Below are positions 9,355 to 19,102 of a stretch of 64,000 nt of DNA, piece after piece. The notes under the pieces are model-generated. The model ran no database searches. It saw only the letters and a list, made by a program, of their open reading frames with translations, and was not told the origin of the DNA. Numbering within the stretch: position 1 is the stretch's first letter; every line of letters starts with the position of its first letter. This DNA is from JACQFV01 sp964593585 (GTDB lineage Bacteria > Zixibacteria > MSB-5A5 > WJJR01), in assembly GCA_964593585.1 (NCBI GenBank), contig CAZQIZ010000009.1:30074-94073 (forward strand). The letters are read 5' to 3'. A program made the position numbers and the translations under genes.

Positions 9355-12153
9355 ATGAACATCGCCGTGCGTTTTCTCGTTGCCGTTCTCGCCGTTGTCG
9401 CCGTCACCGCCACTGCCTTCGCGGCCCCGCCGCTTTTGAACAACGGCAACGTCGCCGATCACTTCGCCCAGATCGCCTACGATCCCGCCGTCCCGACCCC
9501 GCAGTCGGTGCTCGGCTATCCGCTCGGGTCGCGTCCGGCCCGCTACGAGGAAGTCATCCGCTACCTGCGGACGCTCGATGAGTTCTCGTCGCGCGCCGAG
9601 TTGTTCGAGACCGGGCAGACGCACGAGGGACGGCCGCTTTACTGCATGATCATCGGTTCGCAGAAGAACTTCGACAACCGCGAGAAGATTCGCGCCGATC
9701 TGGCCGCGCTGGCCAATCAATCGTCCGATGGCGCCGTGTCCAACCGCGAGGCCATCCTCGCCGCGACGCCGGCGGCCGTCTGGCTGGGTTACTCCATCCA
9801 CGGCGATGGAATCTCCGGCGTTGATGCCTGCCTCTGGGTCGCCTACCACCTGCTGGCCGCGCAGGACGCCGAAACCAAGATGATCCTCGACAGCGTGCTG
9901 GTCCTGATCGATCCCAGTCAGAATCCCGATGGCCGCGAACGCTTCCTCGCGCAGATTTTCGCCTGGAATGGACGTGTCCCCTCCACACGCGCCGGCGATC
10001 TGCAGCACGGCGGCTTCTGGCCGTGGGGACGCGGCAATCACTACCTCTTCGATCTCAACCGCGACTGGCTGCCGCTGGTCCATCCGGAGACCAAAGCGCG
10101 CGTTGATGTCCTCAACCAGTAAAACCCACAGGTGGTGGTCGACGCCCACGAAATGGGCTCCTACTCCACCTATCTCTTCTCGCCGGGACGCGAACCGATC
10201 AATCCCAACATCACCGCCGAACTGCTGCATTGGTGGGATGTCTTCGCCGCCGACCAGGGCGCCGAGTTCGACAGGCGCGGCTGGAGTTATTACACCGGCG
10301 ACTGGCACGAGGAATGGTATCCCGGCTATGGCTCCGCCTGGTGCCTCTTCACCGGCGCGCTGGGCATCCTCTATGAGCAGGCCGGCGCCGAAGGATCATC
10401 GGTCAAACGCCCCGATGGCTCGGTGCATGACTACCCGCGCGCCGTGGCGCAACAGGCGGTCAGTTCCTTCGCCAATCTCGCCACCACCGCGAAGAATCGC
10501 CGCGCGTTGCTGACCGACTACGCCAACTTCCACCGCGATGGCGCCCTGGGCCGCGCCCGCGACGGTCTGCGCGGCGCCTACCTCTTCGCCACCGGCAACA
10601 ACCCCGGACGCGAGGCCGAATTCCTTACCACCATCCAGGGCCATGGGCTGCGTGTCGAGAAAGCCGCCGCCTCCTTCCAGGCCGCGGTGATCACCGCGCA
10701 GGGCGAACGCGCCAGCCGCACCTATCCCGCCGGGACTTACATCATCCCGATGAATCAGCCGCGCGCGCTCCTGGCGCAGGCGCTTCTGGAGTTCGACCCG
10801 CACCTGAAAAAGTCCTTTCTCGAGGAGGAACGCCGCTCGCTTGAAAAGGGAGAGGGCACCCGGATGTATGAAGTCTCCGGCTGGTCTTTGGCGCAGGCCT
10901 ATGATCTCGACATTGCCTACGCCGAGTCGCGCCCCGGCGTCGCCGCCGACAACGCCGAAGCGCCGACTCCGTCGGAAGGAAAACTGCTCAACCCCGATGC
11001 GACCTACGGCTTCCTCGTTGCCGCGGGCGATGACCGCGCCATGCCGGCGTTGGTGAAGATGCTCGACGCCGGCCTGAGTGTGCGCGTGGCGACCAAACCG
11101 TTCGTGCATCAGAATGTCCCCTATGAGGCCGGCACGCTCATCGCGCGTCGCGGCGAGAATGGCCCCGATTTGATCGCCAAACTCGAACCGATCGCCTGCG
11201 CCACCGGCGTGACGATCCTCGGCACCTCGAGCAATTACTCCTCCTCCGGCATCGACCTCGGCTCCGATCTCTGGGAACTGCTGCGCGCGCCGCGTGTCGG
11301 CCTCTTCTGGGGACCGAATGTCGATTTCACCAGCGCCGGCTGGCTCTGGTATGAAATCGATCAGCGACTGGGTGTCATCCATTCGCTCCTCGACATCAAT
11401 TCACTGGACTGGTATGACCTGTCGGCCTACAACGTGCTCATCATTCCCAACACCTGGGGCAATCCGAAGGAGGCCCTCGGCGAGCAGGGAGTGGCGGCGC
11501 TGAAGAAGTGGGTGCAGGCGGGCGGCACGCTGATCGCGGTCAACGAGCCGGCGTATTTCCTTGCTGATTCCGCCGCCGGCTTCTCGCAGGCGCGCGAGTA
11601 CAGTCAGGTTCTCGACAAACTCGGCGACTACAATCTGGCGTTCCTTGAGGAACGCGCCGCGGCGACCGCCACGGTCGATACCAACGCGGTCTGGCGCGGC
11701 GTCACGCCGACTGCCTCCGCCCCCAAACCGGCCGAAAAACCCTCGCCCGAGGAGCTGGCCAAACGCAACGAGAAGGCGCGCACCTTCGGCCCGCAGGGTG
11801 TCATCATGCGGCTGAACCTCAATACCGAACACTGGCTCTGCTTTGGAACCGGCGGACGCGCCAGCGCGATGATCTATTCACGCAACGCCCTCCTGGCAAA
11901 AGACCCGGTGCAAATCGCCGCCCGTATCGCCGGCCCCGACAAGATGCGCCTCTCCGGCCTCCTCTGGCCCGAAGCCCGCGAGCGCTGGGCCAACACCGCC
12001 TACTGCACGCGCGAATCGATGGGCAAAGGCCAACTCATCCTCTTTGCCGATGAACCGTTCTTCCGCGCCTACTTCCACGGCACCCGCCGTCTCCTGGAAA
12101 ACGCTATCGTCCTCGGTCCGGGCATCGGCACAGCATTCCCCGCGCCCTGGTAG
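9355..12153 (+). pseudogene. M14 zinc carboxypeptidase-like gene interrupted by an in-frame TAA
   Basis: Two open frames (9355-10122 and 10132-12153) lie in the same phase, separated only by a TAA at 10120. Read through, they give about 930 residues: signal peptide (residues 1-22), M14 peptidase domain, and a long C-terminal part with a GATase1-like segment (VLIIPNTWGNPKEALG). GAGGAG precedes the start. The family motif around the second zinc histidine (PQVVVDAHEMGS) lies just after the stop, so neither piece alone can form the active site. The first zinc motif reads HGDG instead of the expected HxxE (HGDE or HGNE), so the zinc-binding glutamate is also lost. Two independent lesions argue for decay; a consensus error could explain the stop but not the missing glutamate. 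Confidence 0.82.
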
Positions 12154-12195
12154 CAACGCTGCCGCCGGTTTGGCCGGTGCGATAGGTAATCACCC

Positions 12196-12228
12196 AATCC
12201 CCTCTCCCCTGAAAGGGGAGAGGGGATT
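12196..12228. terminator. 15-bp perfect hairpin, likely terminator, CTCTCCC repeat family
   Basis: Stem AATCCCCTCTCCCCT with its exact complement around a GAA loop, ending in a T run (TTTT at 12227-12230). Its sequence also fits the second dispersed palindrome family, so it may be a repeat that serves as a terminator. Confidence 0.7.
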
Positions 12229-12288
12229 TTGATTGTGGATAGCCGCCTAACCCCCCTTTCTTCCCGCACCAACCCAGCGAGGGACACC

Positions 12289-13503
12289 ATGATCACCATC
12301 CGGCCGTTGCGCACCAAAGCGGAGCTTGAGCAGTACATGGAGCTCTGCATCTACTGCTTCTCCTTCTCGTCGGAGTACACGCCCTACTACGCCAACTTCA
12401 TCGGCCCGCACCTCGACTGCACTATGGGCGCCTTCGATGGGCCGCGCTTGGTGGCGGCGATGTGGGGCATTCCCTTTGAGATGAATGTCATCGGCGCGCA
12501 CCTGCCCATGGCCGGCATCTCGGTGGTGGCCACACGCCCCGAGGTGCGCAACCTCGGTTTGGCCAAAGAACTGATGACCGTCTCCCACCAGCGGATGAAG
12601 AAGGAGGGCATCCCATTGGCGGTGCTCATGCCCTTCAAGCCGGTCTTCTATGCGCGCATGGGTTATGGCGATGTGTTCTACTACCACGACTGCCAGCTCC
12701 AGCCCGGCGCCATTGCCGAACTGGAACCGCGCGGCTATCGGGTTGCACCCGTCGACGGCAACAAGGAATGGAAGACCTTCGACCGCCTGCACCGCCAGTA
12801 CAGCGCCCGCTATTTCGGGACCGTCAACCGCGGCGAACGGTACTGGAAGATCCGCTATATGAACTCGCCCTTCGGCCCGCGCTTTCACTACCTGATTCTG
12901 CGCGGGCAGGAGCCGGTCGGATACATCATCACACACCTCGATAAGCCCAACCCCGCGATTTCGTCCGATCTGCGCCGCGAGACGCGGCTCACCATCATGC
13001 AGGCGGTCTGGACCGACCAGGGCTCCTTCGATGCCATCCTGCAATTCGTGCGCGCCCATCGCGACCAGCACGGCAAGATCGAATGGTATCTGCCCACCGA
13101 TGTTCCGCTCCATGACCGGCTGGTGGATCAACGCATCACCGTGGCGCTCAAACCCAAGATGATGCTCAAACTGGTCGACCTGAAGGCCGCCATTGAACGC
13201 CGTCCGTTCACCGCCGACTTCGACGCGGACATCATCCTGCAGGTCAAAGGCGATGACACCAGCCCCTGGAACGATGGCCTCTGGCGCATTCACTGGCGCG
13301 GGGGAGAGGCGAAGGTGACACGGACCACCGCCGGCGCCGGCAGGGCCCGCATCGACATCGCCTCGCTGGCCGTGCTCTATTCCGGCCATCGTGACGCCGC
13401 CGCGCTCGAACGCCTGGGCCGTCTCTCCGGTCCGCGCGCGGCGATCGAGACACTGGCGCGCGCCTTCCCTGCGCGTGTCTGCTATATCGACGACTGGTTC
13501 TAA
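12289..13503 (+). CDS. Eis-type GNAT acetyltransferase
   Basis: 404 residues from the ATG in GGGACACCATG; the longer frame upstream translates repeat sequence. Residues 1-150 are an N-terminal GNAT domain with the acetyl-CoA loop region VVATRPEVRNLGLAKELM. The segment PFKPVFYARMGYGDVF is typical of the Eis family. A second degenerate GNAT-like domain and a C-terminal SCP2-like region (about 300-404) complete the usual Eis layout and length. It transfers acetyl groups to amines in the cytoplasm; mycobacterial Eis modifies aminoglycosides, but the substrate here cannot be read from sequence. Stands alone, downstream of a terminator. Confidence 0.82.
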   Translation: MITIRPLRTKAELEQYMELCIYCFSFSSEYTPYYANFIGPHLDCTMGAFDGPRLVAAMWGIPFEMNVIGAHLPMAGISVVATRPEVRNLGLAKELMTVSHQRMKKEGIPLAVLMPFKPVFYARMGYGDVFYYHDCQLQPGAIAELEPRGYRVAPVDGNKEWKTFDRLHRQYSARYFGTVNRGERYWKIRYMNSPFGPRFHYLILRGQEPVGYIITHLDKPNPAISSDLRRETRLTIMQAVWTDQGSFDAILQFVRAHRDQHGKIEWYLPTDVPLHDRLVDQRITVALKPKMMLKLVDLKAAIERRPFTADFDADIILQVKGDDTSPWNDGLWRIHWRGGEAKVTRTTAGAGRARIDIASLAVLYSGHRDAAALERLGRLSGPRAAIETLARAFPARVCYIDDWF

Positions 13504-13649
13504 GCCCGGGCTCCCGGCCACAGGCAGCGGCGCGCTCGGCAATGGACCGGACGGGGTCCGATTTCGTGACATCCTCCCGGACAATCCCGCTTGCAAAAGC
13601 CCGGCTTCGCGTCGATCTTTTTTAGTGAGGTCAGATAAGGAGGTCGACG

Positions 13650-14837
13650 ATGAAACGCCGCCCACAATGGATGTCCTGGTGCCTGGCGTCTTTCGCATTG
13701 CTGGTGCTGGGCGCCGCTCCCGCGGCCCTGGCCCAATCCACCGAACCGATTGTCATCGGCGCGGTCATTTCACTCACCGGACGCGACGCCGCCTTCGGCC
13801 AGGAATGCCTGGCCGGGTTGGACATCGCCCTGGAGGAAGCCAACGCCGAGGGTGGGATTCACAACCGCCCGGTCACTCTGCAGGTCTTCGATGACAAGTC
13901 CGACCCGATCCTCGCCGCCGAGGGGGTGCGCACACTGGTCCGCCAGTTCTCGCCCATTGCCATCATCGGCTCCAACACCTCGATGGTCACCAAGGCCGCC
14001 GCGGTGGCGGCGCAGAATGTCGGCGTGCCGCTGATTGTCCCCGAAGCCACCGAGCCCGACATCACTGCCATCGGCGAATGGATCTACCGTGTCTGCTTCG
14101 TCGATCCCGACATGGCCCGCGGTCTGGCAGCGTATGCCTACACCGATCTCGGCCTGCGCCGCGTTGCCGTGCTGACCGAAGACAAACACGATTACACCGT
14201 CTCGTTCACCCGCTACTTCCGCGACCGCTTCATCGAACTGGGCGGCGAAATTGTCTACCAGTCGGGGTACCGTCAGGGCACCACCACCTTCGATGAGTTG
14301 CTCAAGCAGGCGTCGTCGCTGCATGCCGACGCTGTCCTGGTGTCCGGCTTTTATCCCGAGGCGGGCAGCGTGATCGCCTGCGCCAAGCGGCTGGGCGAGA
14401 ACCTCACCTTCCTCGGCGGCGACGGCTGGGAATCCGATGGCCTGTTCACCGCCGCCGGCGATGCAATTACCGATCGCTCGCGGATCTTCATCGCCTCGCA
14501 CTTTTCTCCCGATGTTCGCCGCGCCAAGGTGCGCGGGTTTGTTGAGGCCTTCCGCGAGAAATTCGGACGCCGTCCCAACACCTCCTCCGCCCTCGGCTTC
14601 GACGCCGGCGGGCTGGTGATGGGCGCCGCCATGCGCGCCGCCTCGCTGGATCCGGCCGGCATCAAGGCCGCGCTGGCCGATGCCCGGCATGAGGGCGTCA
14701 CCGGCTACATAACCATCGGCGCCAACCGCAACCCGTCGAAGAAGGTCATCATCCTCCAGGCCGGCGATGATCAGCGATTCGCCTATGTGCGCGCCATTTC
14801 CTCGGAAACGTTGCGTGTGCCGGAGTCGACACAGTAG
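13650..14837 (+). CDS. Periplasmic substrate-binding protein, branched-chain amino acid (LivK) type
   Basis: 395 residues with AAGGAGG upstream. Signal peptide at 1-28 ending ALAQS. The mature protein follows the Peripla_BP_6 pattern: PIVIGAVISLTGRDAAFGQE at the first strand, SNTSMVTKAAAVAAQ in the ligand loop, and alternating domains to the end. This family captures amino acids, amides or aromatic acids for an ABC importer. No permease or ATPase gene is adjacent, so it is an orphan here, or serves a distant transporter or a sensory role. A bidirectional hairpin separates it from the convergent flavoprotein gene. Confidence 0.88.
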   Translation: MKRRPQWMSWCLASFALLVLGAAPAALAQSTEPIVIGAVISLTGRDAAFGQECLAGLDIALEEANAEGGIHNRPVTLQVFDDKSDPILAAEGVRTLVRQFSPIAIIGSNTSMVTKAAAVAAQNVGVPLIVPEATEPDITAIGEWIYRVCFVDPDMARGLAAYAYTDLGLRRVAVLTEDKHDYTVSFTRYFRDRFIELGGEIVYQSGYRQGTTTFDELLKQASSLHADAVLVSGFYPEAGSVIACAKRLGENLTFLGGDGWESDGLFTAAGDAITDRSRIFIASHFSPDVRRAKVRGFVEAFREKFGRRPNTSSALGFDAGGLVMGAAMRAASLDPAGIKAALADARHEGVTGYITIGANRNPSKKVIILQAGDDQRFAYVRAISSETLRVPESTQ

Positions 14838-14863
14838 CGCCTGATGACATGCCTGACGTAAAA

Positions 14864-14889
14864 CGGGGCGGGTCTTGCGACCCGCCCCG
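14864..14889. terminator. Bidirectional terminator between convergent genes
   Basis: A perfect 11-bp stem (CGGGGCGGGTC and complement) with TTGC loop. AAA precedes it and TTGCTTTCCT follows. It sits between the two convergent stop codons. Confidence 0.75.
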
Positions 14890-14923
14890 CTTGCTTTCCT
14901 GCCTGCAAGAGAAACGCCGTCGC

Positions 14924-16189
14924 TCAGGCCCGCGCGGCCCCGCGTCCTGCGACATACCCGCTCGACCACGCCCATTGGAAATTGAATCCGCCGATACGGC
15001 CATCGACATCGAGGATTTCGCCGCAGAGGAAGAGCCCGGGGACCTTGCGCGATTGCATCGTGCGGTAATCGATCTCGTTGAGCGCCACACCTCCCGCGGT
15101 CGCCTCGGCGTGGCTGTAATCGCGCGCGCCGGCGATCTCCACCGGAAGCGCAGTCAGCAGATGCGCCGTCTTGCGACGGTCGCGCGCGGCCAGTTGCGAC
15201 AAGGGGGGATTGGCATCGCCGGCGATCGCCGCCGCCAACCGCTCCGTGTACACCGCGGTCAGCGCCGATGCCAGATGGCGTGTCGGGAACAGATGCGACT
15301 GCTCCAAGAGCCACGCATCGGCTTGCTCGGTTGAGTCGAATTGAGACGATCCAATGAATGCATCCAGCGCAACCTGCGGATGCTCCAGCCGCTCACGCAG
15401 CCAATGGCGCGACATGTTCATCGCCGCCGGTCCGGACAACCCGAAATGCGTGAACAACAGCGCGCCGGATTGCACGGACAACGGCTTGGCATGTCCGCGA
15501 CGGCACAGTCTCAGCGTCGCGTCGATGGCGATGCCGGAAAATTCGGCGAAGCGTCCGCCCAGGGCCGGCCCGCGACGCAACACCAGGGGCGTCAGCGCCG
15601 GCGTCGTCGGCACGATCGTGTGCCCCAGCGCGCGCATCATCTCCAGACCGGCGCCGTCGCTGCCCGATTTCGGCAACGCAAGTCCGCCGCAGGCCACCAC
15701 CACCCGCTGCGCCGCGATACGCTGCCCGTCGGAAAGACCCAGCGCAAGACGCCCGTCCTCCGGCACAATCTCCCGCACCCGTGTCCCCGTCCAGAGCGTG
15801 ATTCCCAACTGCCCGACACGCCGCAGCAGCGCATCGAGCACCGTCTGCGCCCGGTCGGACACCGGAAAGTACTTCCCCTGCGGCTCCCGCTTCAGTTCGA
15901 CTCCCAGCGAGGCAAACCACCGGCGCGTCCTCTGGTCATCGAACTGCGCCAGCACATTGCGGACGATCGCGCGCGATCCACCCCAGTAGTCCTCCGGCGT
16001 GACCTGCTCGTTGGTGACATTGCAACGTCCCCCGCCCGACACCAGAATCTTCGCGCCCGGCTTCTTTGCCCCCTCAATGATCAGCAATCGCCGCCCCGCG
16101 CCCGCCTCGGCGGCGCAGATGGCCGCCGCCAACCCGGCCGCTCCCGCGCCGACAACCACAATCTCCCACTTGTCATTTCCCAGATTCAC
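14924..16189 (-). CDS. FAD-dependent oxidoreductase, HI0933/YhiN family
   Basis: 421 residues from a GTG at 16189 (VNLGNDKWEIVVVGAGAAGL). The frame stays open 33 codons further, but that part translates a dispersed 35-bp repeat, so the later start is preferred. Residues about 9-16 VVGAGAAGL form the FAD-binding GxGxxG. KPGAKILVSGGGRCNVTNE is the hallmark segment of the HI0933 family. GEILDVDGRIGGFNFQWAWSSG near the C-terminus is the second conserved block that closes the FAD site. The family is a soluble flavoprotein of unsettled substrate; some members are linked to menaquinone or nitrogen-oxide chemistry. It appears monocistronic. Confidence 0.9.
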   Translation of the reverse strand: MNLGNDKWEIVVVGAGAAGLAAAICAAEAGAGRRLLIIEGAKKPGAKILVSGGGRCNVTNEQVTPEDYWGGSRAIVRNVLAQFDDQRTRRWFASLGVELKREPQGKYFPVSDRAQTVLDALLRRVGQLGITLWTGTRVREIVPEDGRLALGLSDGQRIAAQRVVVACGGLALPKSGSDGAGLEMMRALGHTIVPTTPALTPLVLRRGPALGGRFAEFSGIAIDATLRLCRRGHAKPLSVQSGALLFTHFGLSGPAAMNMSRHWLRERLEHPQVALDAFIGSSQFDSTEQADAWLLEQSHLFPTRHLASALTAVYTERLAAAIAGDANPPLSQLAARDRRKTAHLLTALPVEIAGARDYSHAEATAGGVALNEIDYRTMQSRKVPGLFLCGEILDVDGRIGGFNFQWAWSSGYVAGRGAARA

Positions 16190-16199
16190 AACCGCAAGA

Positions 16200-16234
16200 T
16201 AGGGGAGGGCGAGGCTTCCGCCGAGCCTGCTCTT
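16200..16234. repeat. 35-bp direct repeat, copy 1
   Basis: Begins TAGGGGAGGGCGAGGC and ends GAGCCTGCTCTT; identical to 16291-16325. Contains the inner palindrome AGGCTTCCGCCGAGCCT. Confidence 0.9.
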
Positions 16235-16290
16235 TACTGATCGAACGCCGGCATACCCTTCTGACCGTTTCCCCGAATCGACAAGCAAGC

Positions 16291-16325
16291 TAGGGGAGGG
16301 CGAGGCTTCCGCCGAGCCTGCTCTT
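16291..16325. repeat. 35-bp direct repeat, copy 2
   Basis: Exact copy of 16200-16234, 91 bases away. Both copies lie upstream of the flavoprotein gene on its promoter side. Confidence 0.9.
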
Positions 16326-16346
16326 CATCCATCACCCCAAAACAAA

Positions 16347-16373
16347 CCGGGCCCGGAACAACTCCGGGCCCGG
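16347..16373 (-). terminator. Rho-independent terminator for the TPR/PEGA gene
   Basis: An 11-bp perfect stem (CCGGGCCCGGA and complement), 5-base loop. On the minus strand it is followed by TTTGTTTTGG. It lies 26 bases past the stop of the minus-strand gene. Confidence 0.85.
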
Positions 16374-16398
16374 CTGACATGATTGATCGAACGCTCGA

Positions 16399-18042
16399 TC
16401 ACCCTTCCGACCGCTTCGTCGGATCAACAATCTGCAACACCCGCAACCAATCCGGATTGTCGCGTAGTTTCTTCTGCATCTCCGGAGTGGCCACTTCGGT
16501 GAATCCCTTGTATTTCTTGCGCACCTGGTCGTCCTCGCCGCCGCGCGCCAGTGAGATCAGCATCTGCACATACGCATCCGCCGGCTGGTCGGACAGCTTG
16601 CGCGCCGCGTCGTACTCCTTGGCCGCGCGTTTGTAATCGCCGGCGACAAAACAGGCCTCCGCCAGCGCCAGGCGGGTCTTTTCCGCCTTCTTATCCAGCT
16701 TGACCGCGATTTCGCAGTCCTTGATCGCCTTGCCGTGTTCGCGCATCTGCGTGAAATAACGCGCCCGGCGCAGATAGCCGTCCGGATCCTCCGGCGCCAT
16801 CTCGATCAAGTGCCCGGCGCAGGCAACCGCGTCGAGGAACCGGTTGGCGTCGGCGTGCATGTTGGCCGCCTTCAGGAGGTCGGCGCGCGCCCCGTCGGCG
16901 TTGCCCGCCTTGAACTGGCACCAGCCGCGGTACTGATAGGCCGACGCGTTCTCCGGATCATCCTTCAAGCCGAGACTGTACTTCTCGATCGCCGACGCGT
17001 ACAGCCCGCGGTCCAGCATCTCCTTGGCCTCGGCGAAATGCGCTTTGGCGCGTTTGATTGGGTCGACCCGCGGCACCAGATCGCTTTTGGCCACCTGCAG
17101 CGTGTGTGTATTGCGCGCCTTGACCGCCACATTCTTCGAGAAATCCTCAAACCCGTCCAACTGGATCACCACCCGGTGCTCCCCGGCGGGCATGCGCTTG
17201 ATCTTCTTGGCGTCTTTGCCGTAGAGCACGCCGTCGACAAAGACCAGGTAATCGTTGAAATCCGTCTCCAAACTGATGTTGCCGTAGGCCATCGCCCCCG
17301 CATCGGCGTCGGGGTTCTCGACCTCCGCCTCGGTGGCGGGCGCGGCCGCCATTCCGCTTTGAACCGACGATCCGGCCAGCGCCAGCGGCATCAGCGCGAA
17401 CGCCAGTTGCGCGTCATTGCTGCCGGTGCGCACCACCGAACCCGCCTGCGGCTCATAGCCCGGCGCGATCGCCGTCAGTTTGAACATTCCCGATTGGAGC
17501 CCGTTGACCGTGAACAGCCCGGCAGCATTCGTGGTCACGGTCTGGCCGCCGTCCAGGGTCACTGTCGCGTTCGAGATCACCCGTCCGGTCAAACGATCCA
17601 CCACCACGCCAGTCACCGAGCCGCCCGTGGGGCTGCTGACCATCGACGAGATCCCAACTATCGCCAGCACCGACAAGACCAAGAGCCCCACCCCCTTTAC
17701 GATCCACATCGGCGTGAGGACACGCTCCTTACGCACTTCGAATGGTTTATGCCCGACCACCACGACCTCGCCGGGCACGATCTTCGTGTTAAAGGGAAAC
17801 CGCAGGGTCAGTCCCGACAGGTGCGCAATTCCGGTGGGCGGCATGACGCCGTCGCTCAGGGGCCGGCGTGTGGAGGGCCCCGTCTTGGGCGTCTCCAGGT
17901 CGACCGGCTCGATCGCTGCGGTCGCCCCCTTGCCCGCCGGTTTGTTCTTGCCCGGACGCGGCAGGTCGCGCATGTGCGTCTCATCCCCCGCCTTGACGCC
18001 GGTCTGCGTGTTCATCGCCTCGGTATCGGTCGGATTGGCCAT
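16399..18042 (-). CDS. Membrane-anchored CarboxypepD_reg, PEGA and TPR protein
   Basis: 547 residues from the ATG at 18042, which has CCGGAGACC about 8 bases upstream; a longer frame starts 42 bases earlier without a site. Residues 1-110 are a polar, proline-rich cytoplasmic segment. One transmembrane helix follows at about 115-135 (GVGLLVLSVLAIVGISSM). Next come a carboxypeptidase regulatory-like beta domain (about 140-215, GVVVDRLTGRVISNATVTLDG), a PEGA domain (about 255-325, VDGVLYGKDAKKIKRMPAGEHRV split over two strands) and four or more TPR units to about residue 530. The fold order suggests a scaffold on the outer face of the inner membrane. It is divergently transcribed from another TPR membrane protein, sharing a 198-bp control region. 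Confidence 0.85.
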   Translation of the reverse strand: MANPTDTEAMNTQTGVKAGDETHMRDLPRPGKNKPAGKGATAAIEPVDLETPKTGPSTRRPLSDGVMPPTGIAHLSGLTLRFPFNTKIVPGEVVVVGHKPFEVRKERVLTPMWIVKGVGLLVLSVLAIVGISSMVSSPTGGSVTGVVVDRLTGRVISNATVTLDGGQTVTTNAAGLFTVNGLQSGMFKLTAIAPGYEPQAGSVVRTGSNDAQLAFALMPLALAGSSVQSGMAAAPATEAEVENPDADAGAMAYGNISLETDFNDYLVFVDGVLYGKDAKKIKRMPAGEHRVVIQLDGFEDFSKNVAVKARNTHTLQVAKSDLVPRVDPIKRAKAHFAEAKEMLDRGLYASAIEKYSLGLKDDPENASAYQYRGWCQFKAGNADGARADLLKAANMHADANRFLDAVACAGHLIEMAPEDPDGYLRRARYFTQMREHGKAIKDCEIAVKLDKKAEKTRLALAEACFVAGDYKRAAKEYDAARKLSDQPADAYVQMLISLARGGEDDQVRKKYKGFTEVATPEMQKKLRDNPDWLRVLQIVDPTKRSEG

Positions 18043-18240
18043 CGTACGGTCTCCGGATGGTGTGACGGCCGTTTTTGGGAGCAAACGGCCCGGTTTTCTG
18101 CCCTCGTGGTTGTTATCGGCCGCCGCCGCAAAAGTCTTAAGGGCCGACAGGGTATGGATTTGTCACCGAACCGTTGACCAGAGACTTATTATCCGGTAGG
18201 ATTGCGGAGATGGACGCTGACACGTCCGGAGCGGGGTGCC

Positions 18241-18885
18241 ATGAGCGCGAAAACTGAACAGCCGACACCAGAGGCCAATGAGTCCCATTCGTCGTCGAAT
18301 CGCTATATCCTGATTGCGGCGCTGGCCTTTGCCGCGGTGGTCGCCATCTACATCATCAAGACCAACATGGAGCCGCCCAAGACCGAGCAGGTTGCCGCCA
18401 CTCAGGACGCCAACAGCCGCATGCCCGATGGCATGGTCGACACCGCCGCCGCGCGCGAGCAGCTCCTGCACCAGATTGAGCACATCCAGGAAATCCTGAA
18501 GAAAGATTCCACCAACTTCGACGCTTGGGCGGCGCTGGGGAACATGTACTTCGACGCCAACATGCCCGAGGACGCGATCACCCACTACCGCCGCGCCCTG
18601 GAACTGCGCCCCGATGATCTGCATGTCCTGACCGACATGGCCACCATGCTGCGCGCCGTCGGGCGCTCCGACACCGCCGTGGTCGTTCTGCGTCACGTGG
18701 TCGCCATCGACTCGACGCTCTCACAGGCCTGGTTCAATCTCGGCGTCATGCAGAGCTTCGACTTGAAGAATCACCGCGAGGCGCTCGAGGCCTGGAAGAG
18801 GTTCCTGGCCCTCTCGCCGCCCTCCGAGCACACCGAGGCGGTGCAGGAGGAAATCAAACGGCTGGAGAAGGAACTCGGCTCTTAG
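18241..18885 (+). CDS. Membrane-anchored TPR protein (NrfG/CcmI-like)
   Basis: 214 residues from the ATG at 18241, preceded by GGAGCGGGGTGCC. A single transmembrane helix lies at about residues 20-40 (YILIAALAFAAVVAIYII). Three to four TPR units follow (DAWAALGNMYFDANMPEDAI, then DDLHVLTDMATMLRAVG and QAWFNLGVMQSFDL). The layout matches small TPR scaffold proteins seen in cytochrome c assembly and secretion systems. No cytochrome genes are nearby, so the partner is unknown. Divergent from the PEGA/TPR gene, which suggests joint regulation. Confidence 0.8.
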   Translation: MSAKTEQPTPEANESHSSSNRYILIAALAFAAVVAIYIIKTNMEPPKTEQVAATQDANSRMPDGMVDTAAAREQLLHQIEHIQEILKKDSTNFDAWAALGNMYFDANMPEDAITHYRRALELRPDDLHVLTDMATMLRAVGRSDTAVVVLRHVVAIDSTLSQAWFNLGVMQSFDLKNHREALEAWKRFLALSPPSEHTEAVQEEIKRLEKELGS

Positions 18886-18913
18886 CCCGACCGCTTCCCG
18901 TAACTCCCTCGCC

Positions 18914-18958
18914 CGTCATTGCAAGCCCGCCCGCGGCGAATTTCTCCTCGCAATGACG
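18914..18958. repeat. Dispersed hairpin, CGTCATTGC variant
   Basis: Outer ends CGTCATTGC and GCAATGACG are exact complements, with a GC-rich centre. First of three consecutive elements between two genes. Confidence 0.8.
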
Positions 18959-18996
18959 GAGGGATTCGGAACTCACGTCGACGATCCTACGATTCC

Positions 18997-19041
18997 CGTC
19001 ATTCCAAGCCGGCGCTCTATGCCGGCTTGGAATCTTTTTTT
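18997..19041. repeat. Dispersed hairpin, CGTCATTCC variant
   Basis: CGTCATTCCAAGCCGGC, loop GCTCTAT, then GCCGGCTTGGAATC and seven T. The T run makes it a plausible terminator for the TPR gene as well. Confidence 0.85.
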
Positions 19042-19054
19042 GGCACTCCCCATC

Positions 19055-19099
19055 CGTCATTGCGAGTCCCGCGCTTTATGCGGGGCGAAGCAATCTTTG
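19055..19099. repeat. Dispersed hairpin, CGTCATTGC variant
   Basis: CGTCATTGCGAGTCCCGC, loop GCTTTAT, GCGGGGCGAAGCAATCTTTG. Same outer ends as 30626 and 24222 with a different inner arm. Confidence 0.85.
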
Positions 19100-19102
19100 T
19101 CC

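Noticed and set aside
16190..16288. Longer start for the YhiN-type flavoprotein.
   Set aside because: The extra codons encode the dispersed 35-bp repeat.
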